A stretch of 64,000 nucleotides of DNA. Source: Paenibacillus sp. UNC499MF. Lineage in GTDB: Bacteria; Bacillota; Bacilli; Paenibacillales; NBRC-103111. The translations under genes and the position numbers were made by a program. The stretch spans positions 1,059,237 through 1,123,236 of the forward strand of contig NZ_FNVF01000001.1 in NCBI RefSeq assembly GCF_900107975.1, written 5' to 3'. The notes under the pieces are model-generated. The model saw only the letters and a program-made list of their open reading frames with translations, had not been told where the DNA came from and searched no databases. Positions 24,394-36,943 of this stretch are shown one piece after another (within the stretch, counting starts at the first letter, position 1; every line of letters starts with the position of its first letter).

Positions 24394-25203
24394 ATGAAAG
24401 AAAGCCCGTTTGCAGGCGCGCCATACACGGGAATCTCGGGCAAAGTCGCCGTTGTGACCGGAGCCGCGCAAGGCATCGGTGAAGCGGCGGCAGCCGTTCT
24501 TGCGGGACTGGACGCCATAATTGCCGCCGTTGACCTCCAAGGGGATATGGTGGAGCAAACAGCCGGAGCTCTGGCAAACTCGGGCGCTGCCGCCGCAGCC
24601 TATACGGCCGACGTGTCGGACAGCCGTAGCGTGGAAGAAGTCATCGCCCGCATCGAGCGGGAGCAGGGCCCCGTCGATATTCTCGTCCATGCGGCAGGAG
24701 TGCTGCAGCACGGGGCCGGCGTTTCCCTGGACGATGAGGAATGGGAGCGGACTTTTGCCGTGAACACGACAGGTGCTTTCTATGTGTGCCGTTCCGTTAT
24801 CAGACGGATGTCGGAGCGGCGGCGGGGATCGATCGTGCTGATCGGCTCCAATGCCGGAACCGTGCCCCGTCACGGCATGAGCGCTTATGCCGCTTCCAAG
24901 GCCGCCGCGGCCATGATGCTGAAATGCCTCGGTCTGGAGCATGCCGCGGACGGCATCCGCTGCAACATCGTTTCCCCGGGGTCCACGGACACACCGATGC
25001 AGCGGGGGATGTGGAAGGACGACGACGGGGAATTCAAGACCATTTCGGGATCGCCGGAGCTGTACAAGCTGGGCATTCCGCTCGGCAAGCTGGCGACTCC
25101 GCTGGATATCGCCTGGGCGGCGGCTTTTCTCTCGTCGGATCAGGCGGGTCATATCACGCTTCACGATATTCGAATCGACGGCGGAGCCACGCTCGGCCGC
25201 TGA
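24394..25203 (+). CDS. dhbA: 2,3-dihydro-2,3-dihydroxybenzoate dehydrogenase
   Basis: 269 residues from ATG 24394. It is a short-chain dehydrogenase: the NAD-binding T-G-A-A-Q-G-I-G lies at residues 22-29 and the catalytic Y165 and K169 in [13 protein letters not shown] follows the catalytic lysine. It oxidises 2,3-dihydro-2,3-dihydroxybenzoate to 2,3-dihydroxybenzoate, the last step in making the catechol acid. The order dhbA, dhbC, dhbE, dhbB, dhbF is that of the bacillibactin operon, which settles the assignment within the large SDR family. It lies 54 bases after the esterase stop with no terminator between. Confidence 0.93.
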   Translation: MKESPFAGAPYTGISGKVAVVTGAAQGIGEAAAAVLAGLDAIIAAVDLQGDMVEQTAGALANSGAAAAAYTADVSDSRSVEEVIARIEREQGPVDILVHAAGVLQHGAGVSLDDEEWERTFAVNTTGAFYVCRSVIRRMSERRRGSIVLIGSNAGTVPRHGMSAYAASKAAAAMMLKCLGLEHAADGIRCNIVSPGSTDTPMQRGMWKDDDGEFKTISGSPELYKLGIPLGKLATPLDIAWAAAFLSSDQAGHITLHDIRIDGGATLGR

Positions 25204-25228
25204 CAGATAAAAAGGAGTGGAAAAAAAG

Positions 25229-26560
25229 ATGATGCTGGGACAAGAGGAAAAAGTGTTATCCCCGGCCGACCTGCTCGATAGGTACCGCGAAGGCACGGCG
25301 TTTTATTTCGGATCGCCCCGCCGTACGCTGCTTGCGGAAGGGGAACTTGTGAAACTTTCCGTTGACGGGAAAGGGGAAGAGCTGGAACGGCTGCCACGCC
25401 GGGTCGCCGACCTGCTGGCGGGTGTACGCGCGGGAAATGCCGCAGAAGCCCTGATCGTCGGCGCGATTCCTTTCACTGTGAACAGCGGAGTCAGACCGGA
25501 GCTGTTCGTACCGCGGCAAACCCGGTGGGCGGGTCCCTTGGCGGAAGCGGAGGAGGCTCTAGCCGATCTTGCGGGTGATACGGACCGTTCTGTTTTTGAC
25601 GGGGAGACGGACGGCGGTGCCTTCAAGATCGTTTCGTTCCCGACGGAATCCGATTACGAGGCTGCGGTGCGCAAAGGACTGGAACAGCTCCGGTCGGGCA
25701 AACTGCGCAAAGTCGTTCTGTCGCGTTCGCTGCGGCTGGAAAATTGCCCGCCCGTTCAAACGGAGCGTCTGCTCCGCCGTCTTGCGGCCGGGAACACACG
25801 GGGCTACACGTTTGCCGTTCCTCTGCGGGAGCAGCAGCATTTGGCTGCGGGCAGCGGACAAAGCGCCGGACAGAGCGGAACCACAGCGGCGGCTTCCGCC
25901 TCCCGCACTCTAATCGGCGCCAGTCCGGAGCTGCTTGTCGCGCGTTCGGGCCGGCTGGTCACGGCCAACCCCCTGGCCGGTTCGGCGGCACGCAGCAGTG
26001 ATCCCGCCGAGGACAAGCGGCGTGCAGACGCGCTCCTGCAGTCGGCGAAAGACCGCCACGAGCACGCGGTTGTGGTCGAGGCGGTAGCCTCCGCGCTCCG
26101 GCCTTACTGCCGGAAACTCGACGTGCCGGCCGAGCCTTCGGTCATCGGGACTAAGACGATGTGGCATTTGTCCACGAAGGTGACCGGAGAGGTGCTGGAA
26201 CCGGCGGCAAGCTCCCTTGAGCTGGCCGTCGCCATGCACCCGACGCCGGCGGTGTGCGGCACCCCGACGGGTCCCGCAAGAACCGCCATCCGCGAGCTCG
26301 AATCGTTCGACCGGAGGTATTTTACCGGAATGGTCGGCTGGTGCGATGCGGCGGGTGACGGGGAGTGGGCGGTGACGATCCGCTGCGCGGAAATCGGGGA
26401 AGATGCCGTGACTTTGTATGCGGGCGCAGGCATTGTCGAAGGCTCGGACCCGGCTGCCGAACTGGCCGAAACCTCCTCGAAGCTCAAAACCCTGCTTCTC
26501 GCGATGGGAATGAACCCGGAAACGGCAAGCAACGGCGGCGGGGGAGGAAAAAGCGTATGA
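25229..26560 (+). CDS. dhbC: Isochorismate synthase
   Basis: 443 residues from ATG 25229 with AAAGGAG eleven bases before. The chorismate-binding fold is clear from [26 protein letters not shown] and [10 protein letters not shown], ending in [14 protein letters not shown]. It converts chorismate to isochorismate, the entry to 2,3-dihydroxybenzoate. The protein is longer than usual (about 400) because of a serine/glycine/glutamine/alanine-rich insert around residues 210-230, between the strands before G-A-S-P-E-L-L. Its stop overlaps the next start in an ATGA, so translation is coupled to dhbE. Confidence 0.93.
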   Translation: MMLGQEEKVLSPADLLDRYREGTAFYFGSPRRTLLAEGELVKLSVDGKGEELERLPRRVADLLAGVRAGNAAEALIVGAIPFTVNSGVRPELFVPRQTRWAGPLAEAEEALADLAGDTDRSVFDGETDGGAFKIVSFPTESDYEAAVRKGLEQLRSGKLRKVVLSRSLRLENCPPVQTERLLRRLAAGNTRGYTFAVPLREQQHLAAGSGQSAGQSGTTAAASASRTLIGASPELLVARSGRLVTANPLAGSAARSSDPAEDKRRADALLQSAKDRHEHAVVVEAVASALRPYCRKLDVPAEPSVIGTKTMWHLSTKVTGEVLEPAASSLELAVAMHPTPAVCGTPTGPARTAIRELESFDRRYFTGMVGWCDAAGDGEWAVTIRCAEIGEDAVTLYAGAGIVEGSDPAAELAETSSKLKTLLLAMGMNPETASNGGGGGKSV

Positions 26561-28257
26561 GCGAAGATTATCCGTACTGGCCGGACGAGTTCGTCCGGAA
26601 ATACCGCGAAGCGGGATGCTGGCGCGGTGAAACGTTCGGCGGGATGCTCCGCGAACGCGCCGCGGCTCACGGCGGCCGGACCGCGATTGTCGGCGGTGAG
26701 GAGCGTGTAAGCTACGCCGAACTGGATCTGAAAGCCGACCGGCTGGCCGCCGGATTGAAAGGACTCGGAATACGCAAAGGCGATAGGGTCGTCGTTCAGC
26801 TTCCGAACGTGCCGGTTTTCTTCGACGTGATTTTTGCGCTGTTCCGGCTGGGCGCACTTCCCGTTTTTGCGCTGCCGCTTCACCGCCGGAGCGAGATTGT
26901 CCATATCGCTTCCTATTCGGAAGCCTCGGCATATATCACCATCGACAAATATGGCGGTTTCGATTATCGTACGCTCGCTTCCGAAGTGAAAGCCGAAGTT
27001 CCGTGCCTTCGTCATGCTCTCATAGCCGGAAATCCGGGCGATCATCTGAGCCTGGAGGATCTGTATGTTAACGAAATTCCGGCTTTTCCGGATAAGCTGC
27101 ATCCCTTGTCCTTAAACGCTTCGGAAGACAAGGCGGCAGATTCGGAAGTGCAGCCGGATGCCGGGCCTTCTCCCGGGGACACCGCTTTTCTTCAATTATC
27201 GGGCGGCAGCACGGGGCTTCCCAAGCTCATCCCGCGTACGCACGACGATTATATATACAGTCTTCGCCGCAGCGCGGAAGTATGCGGACTGGACGGCGCC
27301 AGTGTGTATCTGGCCGCTTTGCCTGTCGCTCATAACTTCCCGCTGAGCTCTCCCGGGGCGCTCGGCACCCTTTATGCCGGAGGCACGGTCGTCCTGGCAC
27401 GGTCAGGCAGCCCGGACGAAGTGTTTCCGCTGATCAGGCGGGAAAAATGCACCATAGCGGCAGTTGTTCCCCCGCTCGCGCTTCTTTGGCTGGAAGCCGC
27501 CCGTACAAGGGGAGAAAACCTTCATCCGCTTCAGGTCCTTCAAGTGGGCGGAGCCAAATTCGGCGAGGAAGCGGCGAAACGCGTTAAACCCGAGCTTGGC
27601 TGCACGCTCCAGCAAGTTTTCGGCATGGCCGAAGGTCTCGTCAATTATACCCGGCTGGATGATCCGGAGAGCATCATTACCGCCACACAGGGACGGCCCA
27701 TGTCGCCGCTGGACGAAGTGCTGATTCTCGATGACGAGGATCGTCCGGCAGAGCGCGGGACGGTCGGCCATCTGCTGACCCGCGGGCCTTATACGATCCG
27801 CGGCTATTATAAGGCCCCCGAGCATAATGCGCGGAGCTTTACGCCGGACGGCTTTTACCGGACGGGTGATCTGGCCCGCCTGACACCCGAGGGGTACCTG
27901 GTCGTGGAAGGCAGAGCCAAGGATCAGATCAACCGCGGAGGCGACAAAGTAGGCACGGAAGAGGTGGAAAACCACCTGCTGGCCCATCCCGCCGTCCGGG
28001 ACGCCGCCATCGTGGCGATGCCCGACGAATTTCTGGGCGAGCGTTCCTGCGCGTTTATTTTATCCAGAGAACCTCATACGGGGAGCGACGAGCTGCGTTC
28101 CTTCCTGCGGAGCCGCGGCCTGGCCGCTTACAAAATTCCCGACCGGTTCGAATTTATCGATTCGTTTCCCCAGACGGGAGTCGGCAAGGTAAGCAAAAAA
28201 GAACTGCGCCAGCGTATCGCGGCTCTGCTTGAACACGAAAACGGAGTTAAAAGCTAG
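26557..28257 (+). CDS. dhbE: 2,3-dihydroxybenzoate-AMP ligase
   Basis: 566 residues from ATG 26557, four bases inside the dhbC stop and preceded by GGGGAGG. It is a stand-alone adenylation enzyme: [16 protein letters not shown] is the phosphate-binding loop, V-F-G-M-A-E-G-L the aryl-pocket region, Y-R-T-G-D-L the ATP-binding aspartate motif, and K-V-S-K-K-E-L the C-terminal lysine region. It activates 2,3-dihydroxybenzoate with ATP and loads it on the carrier domain of DhbB. A short acidic insert (about residues 190-210) precedes the phosphate loop and makes it longer than Bacillus DhbE. Confidence 0.94.
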   Translation: MSEDYPYWPDEFVRKYREAGCWRGETFGGMLRERAAAHGGRTAIVGGEERVSYAELDLKADRLAAGLKGLGIRKGDRVVVQLPNVPVFFDVIFALFRLGALPVFALPLHRRSEIVHIASYSEASAYITIDKYGGFDYRTLASEVKAEVPCLRHALIAGNPGDHLSLEDLYVNEIPAFPDKLHPLSLNASEDKAADSEVQPDAGPSPGDTAFLQLSGGSTGLPKLIPRTHDDYIYSLRRSAEVCGLDGASVYLAALPVAHNFPLSSPGALGTLYAGGTVVLARSGSPDEVFPLIRREKCTIAAVVPPLALLWLEAARTRGENLHPLQVLQVGGAKFGEEAAKRVKPELGCTLQQVFGMAEGLVNYTRLDDPESIITATQGRPMSPLDEVLILDDEDRPAERGTVGHLLTRGPYTIRGYYKAPEHNARSFTPDGFYRTGDLARLTPEGYLVVEGRAKDQINRGGDKVGTEEVENHLLAHPAVRDAAIVAMPDEFLGERSCAFILSREPHTGSDELRSFLRSRGLAAYKIPDRFEFIDSFPQTGVGKVSKKELRQRIAALLEHENGVKS

Positions 28258-28325
28258 ATTCGCACAGCGGGTTATCGGACGACAGCCCCGCTTACTTTAT
28301 AGAGCCTGACAAGGAGAGGATTATA

Positions 28326-29405
28326 ATGGCAATACCTTCTGTAAAATCATATCCCATGCCTGCGGCGGAGGAGCTGCCGGTTAACCGGGTTTCCTGGACA
28401 CCGGACCCGTCCCGGGCGGCTTTCCTGATCCATGATATGCAGCAGTATTTTATGGCCTGCTTCGAGCCGGGCCAATCGCCCGCGTCGGAACTGACGGAGC
28501 ATATCGGTCTGCTCGCGGAGCGCTGCAGAGAACTGGGTGTACCGGTTATTTACTCGGCCCAGCCCGGCGCGCAGACACCCGATCAGCGCAGGCTGCTTCA
28601 AGATTTCTGGGGTTCCGGCATCGGACCCGATCCGCGGGAACAGCAAATCATTGCGGAACTGGAGCCCGGTGAGAACGATATCCGGCTGACCAAATGGCGC
28701 TACAGCGCATTTCAGAAAACGGATCTGGCGGAACAGATGAAGGCGATGGGACGGGATCAGCTGATCATCGTCGGAATTTATGCCCACATCGGCTGCCTGA
28801 TGACGGCCTGCGAGGCTTTTATGAGAGATATCGAGGCGTTTATGGTCAGTGATGCCCTTGCGGATTTTTCCCGGGAAAAACACGATCTGGCGCTGCAGTA
28901 CGCAGCCGAGCGCTGTGCGGTTACGCTGACGACGGAACAATTGCTGAACCAGTGGGCAAAAGAAACTTCCGGCGATGCAAACTCCGGCAAAGCCGGAGGG
29001 GATGCGGCTTCAACCGGAACACGAAGCCTAAACGGAGAAGCGGCCGGTATCGCCGAAACCGCAGCGGCCGCCGACGATGGCCCGAAGGACGGCACGGAAG
29101 CGATAAGCGCTCCGGATCCTTACGCTTTTGCCTTATCGGCTCTGCGGCAGCAGGTTGCCGGGCTTTTGCGGGAGCGGCCGGATGCGATCGGCGACGAAGA
29201 TAATCTTCCGGAATATTGGGGACTCGATTCCATCCGCATAATGACACTTGCTGAACGCTGGAGAAGCCTGGGGGCCGAAGTTACGTTCGCGGAGCTTGCC
29301 GAAGAACCGACGCTGCTTGCCTGGAGCAGGCTGCTGGCCTCCAGAACCGCAGCTTCCGTCCCGAACCGGGATTACTACGACGCGGCCGCAAGGGGGGAGC
29401 GCTGA
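28326..29405 (+). CDS. dhbB: Isochorismatase with aryl-carrier domain
   Basis: 359 residues from ATG 28326 with GGAGAGG upstream. Residues 1-212 are the isochorismatase domain (L-I-H-D-M-Q-Q-Y-F, then [12 protein letters not shown]). Residues about 265-345 are the aryl-carrier domain, with the phosphopantetheine serine S302 in G-L-D-S-I-R. The enzyme removes pyruvate from isochorismate; the carrier presents 2,3-dihydroxybenzoate to DhbF. A glycine/alanine/serine-rich linker of about 50 residues joins the two domains, so the protein exceeds the usual length of about 310. A small hairpin without T run lies in the 68-base gap after dhbE. The stop shares one base with the dhbF start. Confidence 0.94.
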   Translation: MAIPSVKSYPMPAAEELPVNRVSWTPDPSRAAFLIHDMQQYFMACFEPGQSPASELTEHIGLLAERCRELGVPVIYSAQPGAQTPDQRRLLQDFWGSGIGPDPREQQIIAELEPGENDIRLTKWRYSAFQKTDLAEQMKAMGRDQLIIVGIYAHIGCLMTACEAFMRDIEAFMVSDALADFSREKHDLALQYAAERCAVTLTTEQLLNQWAKETSGDANSGKAGGDAASTGTRSLNGEAAGIAETAAAADDGPKDGTEAISAPDPYAFALSALRQQVAGLLRERPDAIGDEDNLPEYWGLDSIRIMTLAERWRSLGAEVTFAELAEEPTLLAWSRLLASRTAASVPNRDYYDAAARGER

Positions 29406-32400
29406 TGATAGGGAGCGCCCTCCGGCTGCCGCTTTCCGGCGCTCAGCAAGGAATCTGGTACGCGCATCATATGGACGTAAACCGTTCCGTTTACAACACA
29501 GCCGAATGGCTTGAAATCCGCGGTGACATGAACGAAGAATTTCTGGAGAAAGCGATACGCCTGACGGTGCGGGAAGCGAAATGGCTGCACGCCCGCTTCG
29601 GCCAGGACGGGGAAGAACCTTGGCAGGAACTTGGGTCCGAGACGGACTGGACTTTATTGAAGATGGACGTCAGCCGGATGGAGAATCCCCTTGCCGAAGC
29701 GGAAGCCTGGATGCGCCACGATTTGCAGAAGCCCGTGGAACTTACGGAAGGCCCCTTGTTTACCCAGGCGCTGATCAGGCTGGGTTCCGACCGCTGGTGC
29801 TGGTATCAGCGCATCCATCATATTCTGATCGACGCTTACGGGTATGCGCTTCTGCACCGAAGAGCGGCCCAGGTCTATACCGCACTCGCCGGCGGCGTAC
29901 CCGTGCCTCCCGTAAATTTCGGTTCACCCGGGCTGGTGCTGCGGGAAGAGGAAGCTTACCGGGCGTCCGAGCAGCTCGGGCGGGACCGGGCGTTTTGGCT
30001 GGACAAGCTCGCTGAAGCTCCCGACTCCACCGTTATGGGCAGAGGAGGAAACCGTCCGGACGGCAGCCCCCTCCGGCAGTCGGGACGGCTTGCGGCCGCG
30101 GTAAGCCGCAAGCTGATTGAATCCGCCGCGGAGGACGGATTCAGCTGGGCGGAAGCGGTCCTTGCGGCCGCCGCCGCTTACATGCACCGGATAACGGGCT
30201 CGGATGCTGTCCGTCTCGGCCTTCCTTTGATGAACCGGCTGGGCAGCTCGGCTCTGAATGTACCCGGTATGGTCATGAACGTTCTGCCGCTGTGCCTGAC
30301 CGTCAAGCCGGAAATGAGCTGGGGAGATTTAAAGCAGCAGGTTGCCGCGGAACTGCGTCAACTCCGCAGGCATCAGCGCTACCGGCAGCATGATCTGGTG
30401 AGAGACCTGGGGCTGCTGGGTGAACGGCGCAGGCTTTACGGACCGATGATTAATATCATTCCGTTCGTCGAAACTCCGTCCTTCGCTTCGGGCGGAACAG
30501 TGCGGCACTCGCTATACGCGGGTCCTGCCGATGATCTGTCGCTGCATATTTATGAAGCCTCCGGCGGTGACGGGCTGCAGATCGACTTCGATGCGAATCC
30601 CGGCATCTACAGCGAGCAGGAGCTTTCGGGCCACAGGCGCCGTTTTCTCAGCTTCCTGGAATTCGCGGCTTCCGCCGGCCCGGACACACCCGCCGGTCTG
30701 CTGGACATGCTGCTGCCTGCGGAGAAGGACCTGCTCCTGAACCGCTGGATCGATACCGCTTGCGGCGTACCGGCAGATTCACCCGCGGAGCTGATCCGCC
30801 GGCGTGCGGAGCTTGCGCCTCATGCGCCTGCCGTTCTGTGCGGCGGGCAAACGCTGACGTACGCGGAGCTGGACCGCCGGGCGGCCGTACTTGCCGCAGA
30901 GCTGAGGCGCCTCGGAATCGGGCCGGAGTCGATCGTCGCGATTGCGCTTCCGCGGAGCGAGTCGGCCGTCGTTTCCATCCTGGCGGTTCTCCGGCTGGGC
31001 GCGGCCTATATGCCGGTCGATCCCGATTATCCGGCGGAACGCATCGCCTATATGCTGGACGACGCGAACCCGGCCTGCCTCCTGACGGATTCCGCGTCGA
31101 TACGCTCGCTGCCGGATACGGGAAGCGTGCCTCCGCTGCTGCTCGATCAGCTTGAGCGCAATGACGCCTCGGTCCTCGCCGGCTCCCCGCCGGGAACCGG
31201 CAGCGGTTTTCCTGCGGATGCCGAATGTCTCCCCCTGCGGCCGTCCCCGCTCAATCCCGCCTACGTGATCTATACCTCCGGCTCCACCGGCAGGCCGAAA
31301 GGCGTGCCCGTCACCTACGGCGGCCTCGCCAATCTGCTTCACGCCATGCAGGAGAAGTTCCGTCTGCAGGAAGGAGACAGCTTCTTGTCGGTGACGACCA
31401 TCGCGTTCGATATTTCCGTGATGGAAATCTTGCTGCCGCTGACCGGAGGCGCCTGCCTGGATATCGCCTCCCGGGAGCTGATTCTCGAACCGGGGGCTTT
31501 GGCCCGCAGAATCCGGTCGACAGGCGCTTCTATCATGCAGGCGACGCCGACTTTGTGGCAATCGCTCGTAACGGCAAGACCGGGACGGCTCGACGGCCTG
31601 CGTGTTATTGCGGGAGGGGAAGCACTGCCCCTGAGTTTGCAGCTGGCTCTGCAGGAGCTCGGCTGTGAAGTGCATAACCAATACGGCCCGACGGAAACGG
31701 CTATCTATTCTACCGCGGCCGCACTCTCTGCCGGTTCGGCGGTCAAGCCTCCGATCGGCCCGCCGATCGCCAATACCCGGACGTATATTTTGGATGCCGG
31801 TCTCCAGCCCGTCCCGCCCGGGGCGGAAGGAGAGCTGTACATCGCCGGAGCCGGGGTCGCCCGCGGTTATCTGAACAAGCCCGTTCAAACGGCGGAACGT
31901 TTCGTAGCCGATCCATGGGGTGAGCCGGGTTCACGCATGTACCGCACGGGAGATCTGGCCCGCTGGCTTCCCGACGGCAGCGTCGATTATCTTGGGCGGG
32001 CGGATCATCAGGTGAAATTGCGCGGCTTCCGGATCGAGCTTGGCGAAATCGAGTCTCGGATCGCGGGACAGCCCGGCATTGCGCAAGCGGTAGTCGTGGT
32101 CAGGGAAGACAGGCCCGGGGAGCGGAAGCTCACCGCTTATGTCGTGCCCGAGGAGCTTCATGAACCGGATTACGCCCGATTGAAAAAACAGCTTCAACAG
32201 GAGCTGCCCGAATATATGGTTCCGCTTGTCTGGGTTACCCTGGACAGCCTGCCGCTGACGCCGAACAAAAAAGTGGACCGCAAGGCACTGCCCGCACCGC
32301 AAATATCCGGCACCGGAACAACGGCTGCCGCACGGACGCCTCACGAGGAACTTCTATGCGGGGTATTTGCGGAGGTGCTCGGGATGTCCTCGGTCGGCAT

Positions 32401-35400
32401 CGACGAAGACTTCTTCCGTCTCGGAGGGCATTCGCTGCTGGCCGGACGCGCGGTTCTGCGCATCCGCGAGACGACGGGAGTGGATGTGCGGTTGTCCGGC
32501 ATATTCGAAGCGCCGACGGTGCGAGAACTCGCGCAGCTGCTCGGCAGGAAAGGTATGGTTGTCCCGCCGGTCGTTCCGGCCCCCAGGGAAGTACCCGTCC
32601 CTCTGTCGAGAGCGCAAAGACGATTGTGGTTTCTGTATCGCCTGGAGGGACCGAGCTCAACTTACAACATCCCGCTGGTATGCTCACTTTCCGGGAAGCT
32701 GGACCGTAAGGCGCTTAAGAAGGCTCTTATCGACGTGCTGGGACGTCACGAGCCGCTGCGCACCGTATTTCCGGAAACGCCGGACGGCATGCCTCAGATT
32801 CGCATCATGGAGCGTGAAGATGCGGCCGGCAAGTTCGTGTTTCAAGAAGTTCCGGCACACGGCCTGGACGGAGCCCGCTGGCAGGAAGCGCTCGACCGGG
32901 AGGTTCGCCACGGATTCGAGCTGTCTTCCGAACTGCCGCTGAAAGCGGTCCTTTTCGAACGGGAAGAAGGGGAATACGTCCTGCTGCTGGTCGTGCATCA
33001 TATCGCGGCCGATGGCTGGTCGCTCTCGGTCATCGCGTCGGATCTTTCCGCCGCTTACTCGGCGCGGATCGCGGGAAGTGAACCGTCACTCGGCGATACT
33101 CCGGTCCGTTACGGCGATTTTACGCTGTGGCAGGAAAAGCTGCTGGAGGAAGAGGCCGAGCCGGATAGCCTGATGGGAAGCCAGCTGGCGTACTGGAAAG
33201 AGGCGCTGCGGGGTCTGCCCGAAGAACTGCCGCTGCCGGCCGATCATGCTCGTCCGTCCGTGTCCGGGCAAGCCGGAGGCGTGATTCCGTTCCGGATCGG
33301 CGAAGAGCTGCATGCGCAGCTGCTTGAACTGGCGGCCGAAGGGAAAGCCAGTCTGTTCATGGTGATGCACGCGGCGCTGGCGGCGCTGCTGTCCCGGCTG
33401 GGCGGCGGCGAGGATATTCCGGTCGGAAGTCCCGCCGCAGGCCGGCCGGATGAGGCCACGGGGGCGCTCGTGGGCATGTTTATCAACACGCTTGTGCTCC
33501 GGGCGGATCTTTCCGGACAGCCTACGTTCCGCGAGCTGCTGGCTCGTGTCCGGCAGACGGATCTGGGTGCCTACGAGAACCAGGAGCTGCCGTTCGAGCG
33601 ACTGGTCGAAGCGCTGAGCCCGGCCCGTTCCCGCTCGCGGCATCCTCTGTTTCAGATCATGCTTGTGCTGCAAAACACACCGGCAGCGAAACTGGAACTG
33701 CCGGGAATCGCCTCCAAGCTGGAGCTGCGTGGGACGGGTTCCTCTAAGTTTGATCTTACCTTCGAGCTTACGGAAAACCGCCGGCCTGACGGAGAACCGT
33801 GCGGTATTGAAGGCCTGCTGGAATACAGCGCGGATTTATACCTGCCGGAGACGGCAGCGGCACTTACGCGGCGTTTCCTGAAGCTGCTGGAACAGGCTGC
33901 GGCGCAGCCCGATGTGCCCGTGGGACGCATAAGCGTGCTTCTGGAGGAAGAGAGACTGGCGCTCACGGCGAAACCGGAATCCCCGGCTGCGAAGCGATCC
34001 GCCGCAGACGGCAAACCCTCTTCCGCCGGTCGTACTCTTGCGGAGCGGTTCGAAGGGCAGGCCGCACTGCGTCCGGATGCTCCGGCTGTCGTGTACGGCG
34101 CGCAGACGCTGAGCTACCGGCAGCTCAATGAGCGGGCCAACCGGATCGCCCGCCTCCTGATGGAGGAAGGAGCCGGACCCGAGCAGTTCGTCGCCCTGGC
34201 TTTGCCGAGATCGGCGGACCTCCCGGCAGCCGTGCTGGGCGTTCTGAAAACGGGCGCGGCTTATCTGCCGCTCGACCCGGATTATCCGGCCGACAGGCTG
34301 GCTTACATGCTGGAGGATGCGGGACCGTCGATTCTCGTTACGTCGGCGGACGCCGCCGCAAGTGTACCGGAAAGCGACCGTCTTAAAGTCGTGGTGCTGG
34401 GCGATTTTGCGTGCGAGGAGCGTCTGCGGAAGCTGCCGGGTTCCGATCCCGAGCCCGTACTGCGGGAAGGGAAACTCCATCCTCTTCATCCCGCGTATCT
34501 CATCTATACGTCGGGCTCGACAGGCCGCCCCAAAGGGGTAGTGATTCCTCACGAGAACGTGATCCGGCTGATGGAATCGACAGAGGCATGGTACGGTTTC
34601 GACGAGACGGACACTTGGACGCTTTTCCACTCGTATGCTTTCGACTTCTCGGTATGGGAGCTGTGGGGCGCACTTTTGTACGGAGGAAAGCTTGTGGTCG
34701 TGCCGTTCTCCGTAAGCCGGGCGCCTTCCGAATTCTTGAATCTGCTGGAAGAGCAGGGCGTAACGGTGCTCAATCAGACGCCTTCGGCCTTCTATCAGCT
34801 GATTCAGGCGGACCGGGAGCAGTCAGAGAGAGCTTCGGATCTTTCGCTCAAGCATGTCATATTCGGCGGGGAAGCGCTCGATCCCGGAAAGCTGGAGGAA
34901 TGGTACAGCCGCCATCCGGACGATTCCCCCAAACTCGTTAATATGTACGGCATTACGGAAACGACGGTACATGTGAGCTACCACCCGTTAGACCGCCGGA
35001 GCGCGGCGGCAGGGTCCGGCAGTGTGATCGGCGTCCCGATTCCGGATTTGGACGTCTACGTGCTGGACGATAACCTGGAACCGATGCCGTTCGGCGTCAG
35101 CGGGGAAATGTACGTGTCCGGCGCCGGGCTCGCAAGAGGCTACTGGAACAGGCCTGAGCTGTCTGCCCAGCGTTTTGTCGCCGATCCGTTCGGTCCGCCG
35201 GGAAGCCGGATGTACCGGACAGGGGATCTGGCCAAGAGATTTGCCGACGGCTCCCTGGAGTACCTGGGCCGGGCCGACCAGCAGGTGAAGCTGCGCGGAT
35301 TCCGGATCGAGCCCGGCGAAATCGAAGCCGTGCTGGAGAAGCATCCGGCGGTTGCCCAGGCGGCCGTCGTTCTGCGGGAGGACCAGCCGGGCGACAAAAG

Positions 35401-36661
35401 GCTGGCGGCTTATATCGTTCCCGCGCAAGCCGGCGAAGCGCCGGACACGGGCATGATCCGTCTTCACGCCTCCGCGGCGCTGCCGGATCATATGGTCCCT
35501 TCCGGCATCGTCGTGCTGGACAGTCTGCCGTTAACGGTTAACGGCAAACTGGACCGCAAAGCGCTTCCGGCCCCCGTCTATGCTTCCGTATCCGGAAGCC
35601 GCAGTCCCCGGACGCCGCAGGAAGAAGTGCTCTGCGGACTATTCGCGGAAACGCTCGGCCTGGAGGATGTCGGTATCGACGACGGATTTTTCGAACTGGG
35701 TGGGCACTCGATGCTGGCCGTCCGTCTTATGAGCCGGATACGGGAAGTATGGGGCAAAGATCCCGGTATCGGCATCCTGTTCGAAACGCCGACCGTTGCC
35801 GGACTTGCCGCAAGGCTGGAGGAGGACACGGGCGACGGGGCGCTGGAGATGCTGCTGCCACTGCGGTCCCACGGTTCCGGCGCTCCCCTGTTCTGCGTGC
35901 ATCCGGCCGGAGGGCTCAGCTGGTGCTACGCCGGCCTGATGAAGCACCTGAATCCCGACGTTCCGATCTACGGGCTTCAGGCGAGAGGCATAGCCGGCCC
36001 GGACCGGCTTCCGCAGACGCTGGGGGAGATGACGGAAGATTATATCCGCTGCATCCGCACCGTCCAGCCGGAGGGGCCGTACCGCCTGCTCGGATGGTCG
36101 CTGGGAGGCAACGTGGCGCATGCCATGGCCGTCCAGCTTCAGAAGGAAGGCCAGTCGGTCGAGTTTCTGGCCATGCTGGACGCCTATCCGAGCCACTACC
36201 TGCCGCTGCGGGGCGAGCCGGATGAGGAAGAGGCGCTGACCGCGCTTCTCGCACTCGGCGGCTACGATCCCGACAGCATCGGCGACGGGCCTCTGACGAT
36301 GGAAACCGCGATTGAGATTTTGCGCGGAGACAACAGCGCGCTCGCTTCGCTGAGCGTCGAGACGATCCGCCAGCTGCGTGTCACCTACGAGAACTCGGTC
36401 AAAATTTTGGCGGCCTACGTGCCGGAGAAATACGAGGGCGATTTGATGTTTTTCCACTCGACGATCATTCCGGACTGGTTTGATCCTATTGATCCCGATA
36501 TGTGGATTCCATATGTGGGAGGAACAATCGAGCGGCATGATATCGCATGCCGGCATAAGGATCTGTGCCAGCCGGGACCGCTGTCGATCATCGGCCGCAT
36601 GCTGGCCGGAAAGCTGTCGTCCGTGAAAGCGAAAGAGGAGGAGGGGAGTTTCTATGGCTAA
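29405..36661 (+). CDS. dhbF: Two-module siderophore NRPS, DhbF type
   Basis: 2418 residues, domains C-A-T-C-A-T-TE. C1 (about 8-430) has H138-H139 and D143, but the motif ends D-A instead of D-G. A1 (about 455-965) has [11 protein letters not shown] at 623 and T1 has S1010. C2 (about 1060-1500) has H-H-I-A-A-D-G at 1198-1204. A2 (about 1545-2060) has its core motif at 1701 and T2 has S2102. The thioesterase (about 2160-2400) has S2232 in G-W-S-L-G-G. Read by alignment with PheA, the A2 code is D-F-W-N-I-G-M-V-H, exactly the threonine code of bacillibactin. A1 reads D-I-M-Q-I-G-Q-I-Y, against D-I-L-Q-L-G-L-I-W for glycine in Bacillus DhbF, so it may take another small amino acid such as alanine. 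The thioesterase should trimerise and cyclise the product. Confidence 0.95.
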   Translation: MIGSALRLPLSGAQQGIWYAHHMDVNRSVYNTAEWLEIRGDMNEEFLEKAIRLTVREAKWLHARFGQDGEEPWQELGSETDWTLLKMDVSRMENPLAEAEAWMRHDLQKPVELTEGPLFTQALIRLGSDRWCWYQRIHHILIDAYGYALLHRRAAQVYTALAGGVPVPPVNFGSPGLVLREEEAYRASEQLGRDRAFWLDKLAEAPDSTVMGRGGNRPDGSPLRQSGRLAAAVSRKLIESAAEDGFSWAEAVLAAAAAYMHRITGSDAVRLGLPLMNRLGSSALNVPGMVMNVLPLCLTVKPEMSWGDLKQQVAAELRQLRRHQRYRQHDLVRDLGLLGERRRLYGPMINIIPFVETPSFASGGTVRHSLYAGPADDLSLHIYEASGGDGLQIDFDANPGIYSEQELSGHRRRFLSFLEFAASAGPDTPAGLLDMLLPAEKDLLLNRWIDTACGVPADSPAELIRRRAELAPHAPAVLCGGQTLTYAELDRRAAVLAAELRRLGIGPESIVAIALPRSESAVVSILAVLRLGAAYMPVDPDYPAERIAYMLDDANPACLLTDSASIRSLPDTGSVPPLLLDQLERNDASVLAGSPPGTGSGFPADAECLPLRPSPLNPAYVIYTSGSTGRPKGVPVTYGGLANLLHAMQEKFRLQEGDSFLSVTTIAFDISVMEILLPLTGGACLDIASRELILEPGALARRIRSTGASIMQATPTLWQSLVTARPGRLDGLRVIAGGEALPLSLQLALQELGCEVHNQYGPTETAIYSTAAALSAGSAVKPPIGPPIANTRTYILDAGLQPVPPGAEGELYIAGAGVARGYLNKPVQTAERFVADPWGEPGSRMYRTGDLARWLPDGSVDYLGRADHQVKLRGFRIELGEIESRIAGQPGIAQAVVVVREDRPGERKLTAYVVPEELHEPDYARLKKQLQQELPEYMVPLVWVTLDSLPLTPNKKVDRKALPAPQISGTGTTAAARTPHEELLCGVFAEVLGMSSVGIDEDFFRLGGHSLLAGRAVLRIRETTGVDVRLSGIFEAPTVRELAQLLGRKGMVVPPVVPAPREVPVPLSRAQRRLWFLYRLEGPSSTYNIPLVCSLSGKLDRKALKKALIDVLGRHEPLRTVFPETPDGMPQIRIMEREDAAGKFVFQEVPAHGLDGARWQEALDREVRHGFELSSELPLKAVLFEREEGEYVLLLVVHHIAADGWSLSVIASDLSAAYSARIAGSEPSLGDTPVRYGDFTLWQEKLLEEEAEPDSLMGSQLAYWKEALRGLPEELPLPADHARPSVSGQAGGVIPFRIGEELHAQLLELAAEGKASLFMVMHAALAALLSRLGGGEDIPVGSPAAGRPDEATGALVGMFINTLVLRADLSGQPTFRELLARVRQTDLGAYENQELPFERLVEALSPARSRSRHPLFQIMLVLQNTPAAKLELPGIASKLELRGTGSSKFDLTFELTENRRPDGEPCGIEGLLEYSADLYLPETAAALTRRFLKLLEQAAAQPDVPVGRISVLLEEERLALTAKPESPAAKRSAADGKPSSAGRTLAERFEGQAALRPDAPAVVYGAQTLSYRQLNERANRIARLLMEEGAGPEQFVALALPRSADLPAAVLGVLKTGAAYLPLDPDYPADRLAYMLEDAGPSILVTSADAAASVPESDRLKVVVLGDFACEERLRKLPGSDPEPVLREGKLHPLHPAYLIYTSGSTGRPKGVVIPHENVIRLMESTEAWYGFDETDTWTLFHSYAFDFSVWELWGALLYGGKLVVVPFSVSRAPSEFLNLLEEQGVTVLNQTPSAFYQLIQADREQSERASDLSLKHVIFGGEALDPGKLEEWYSRHPDDSPKLVNMYGITETTVHVSYHPLDRRSAAAGSGSVIGVPIPDLDVYVLDDNLEPMPFGVSGEMYVSGAGLARGYWNRPELSAQRFVADPFGPPGSRMYRTGDLAKRFADGSLEYLGRADQQVKLRGFRIEPGEIEAVLEKHPAVAQAAVVLREDQPGDKRLAAYIVPAQAGEAPDTGMIRLHASAALPDHMVPSGIVVLDSLPLTVNGKLDRKALPAPVYASVSGSRSPRTPQEEVLCGLFAETLGLEDVGIDDGFFELGGHSMLAVRLMSRIREVWGKDPGIGILFETPTVAGLAARLEEDTGDGALEMLLPLRSHGSGAPLFCVHPAGGLSWCYAGLMKHLNPDVPIYGLQARGIAGPDRLPQTLGEMTEDYIRCIRTVQPEGPYRLLGWSLGGNVAHAMAVQLQKEGQSVEFLAMLDAYPSHYLPLRGEPDEEEALTALLALGGYDPDSIGDGPLTMETAIEILRGDNSALASLSVETIRQLRVTYENSVKILAAYVPEKYEGDLMFFHSTIIPDWFDPIDPDMWIPYVGGTIERHDIACRHKDLCQPGPLSIIGRMLAGKLSSVKAKEEEGSFYG

Positions 36662-36851
36662 TCCGTTTGACGATCCGAGCGGTACTTTCCGGGTTCTGGT
36701 CAACGGCGAAGGGCAGTACTCGCTTTGGCCCGCTTTCGTCCGGACGCCGGACGGCTGGACGGCCGTTCTGGAGGAAGGCACACACCAGGAATGTCTGGAT
36801 TATATCGAGAGCAGTTGGACCGACATGAGACCGGCCAGTCTGCGCGGCTAG
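36654..36851 (+). CDS. MbtH-family NRPS partner protein
   Basis: 65 residues from ATG 36654, overlapping the last eight bases of dhbF. The compact sequence has [20 protein letters not shown]-less F-V-R-T-P-D-G-W and the final W-T-D-M-R-P, all hallmarks of MbtH proteins, including the conserved tryptophans. These proteins bind NRPS adenylation domains and help them fold and react. The overlap implies translational coupling and a strict pairing with DhbF. In Bacillus subtilis the homologue also ends the dhb operon. A terminator follows at 36944. Confidence 0.95.
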   Translation: MANPFDDPSGTFRVLVNGEGQYSLWPAFVRTPDGWTAVLEEGTHQECLDYIESSWTDMRPASLRG

Positions 36852-36943
36852 CGTGGCGGAGAAATAGGGGGAGAAGCGGAGTTTTCCGATCTCCCGGGCA
36901 ATCCGGTTGGCCGATTTTCAAAAACAGGAAATTAAAATTGCGG

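Noticed and set aside
30779-31888. Long open frame antisense to dhbF (also similar ones at 35639-36781, 25910-26932 and 15906-16967)
   Set aside because: They lie opposite strongly supported genes in GC-rich DNA, have no ribosome sites and no recognisable protein features; they are codon-bias shadows.
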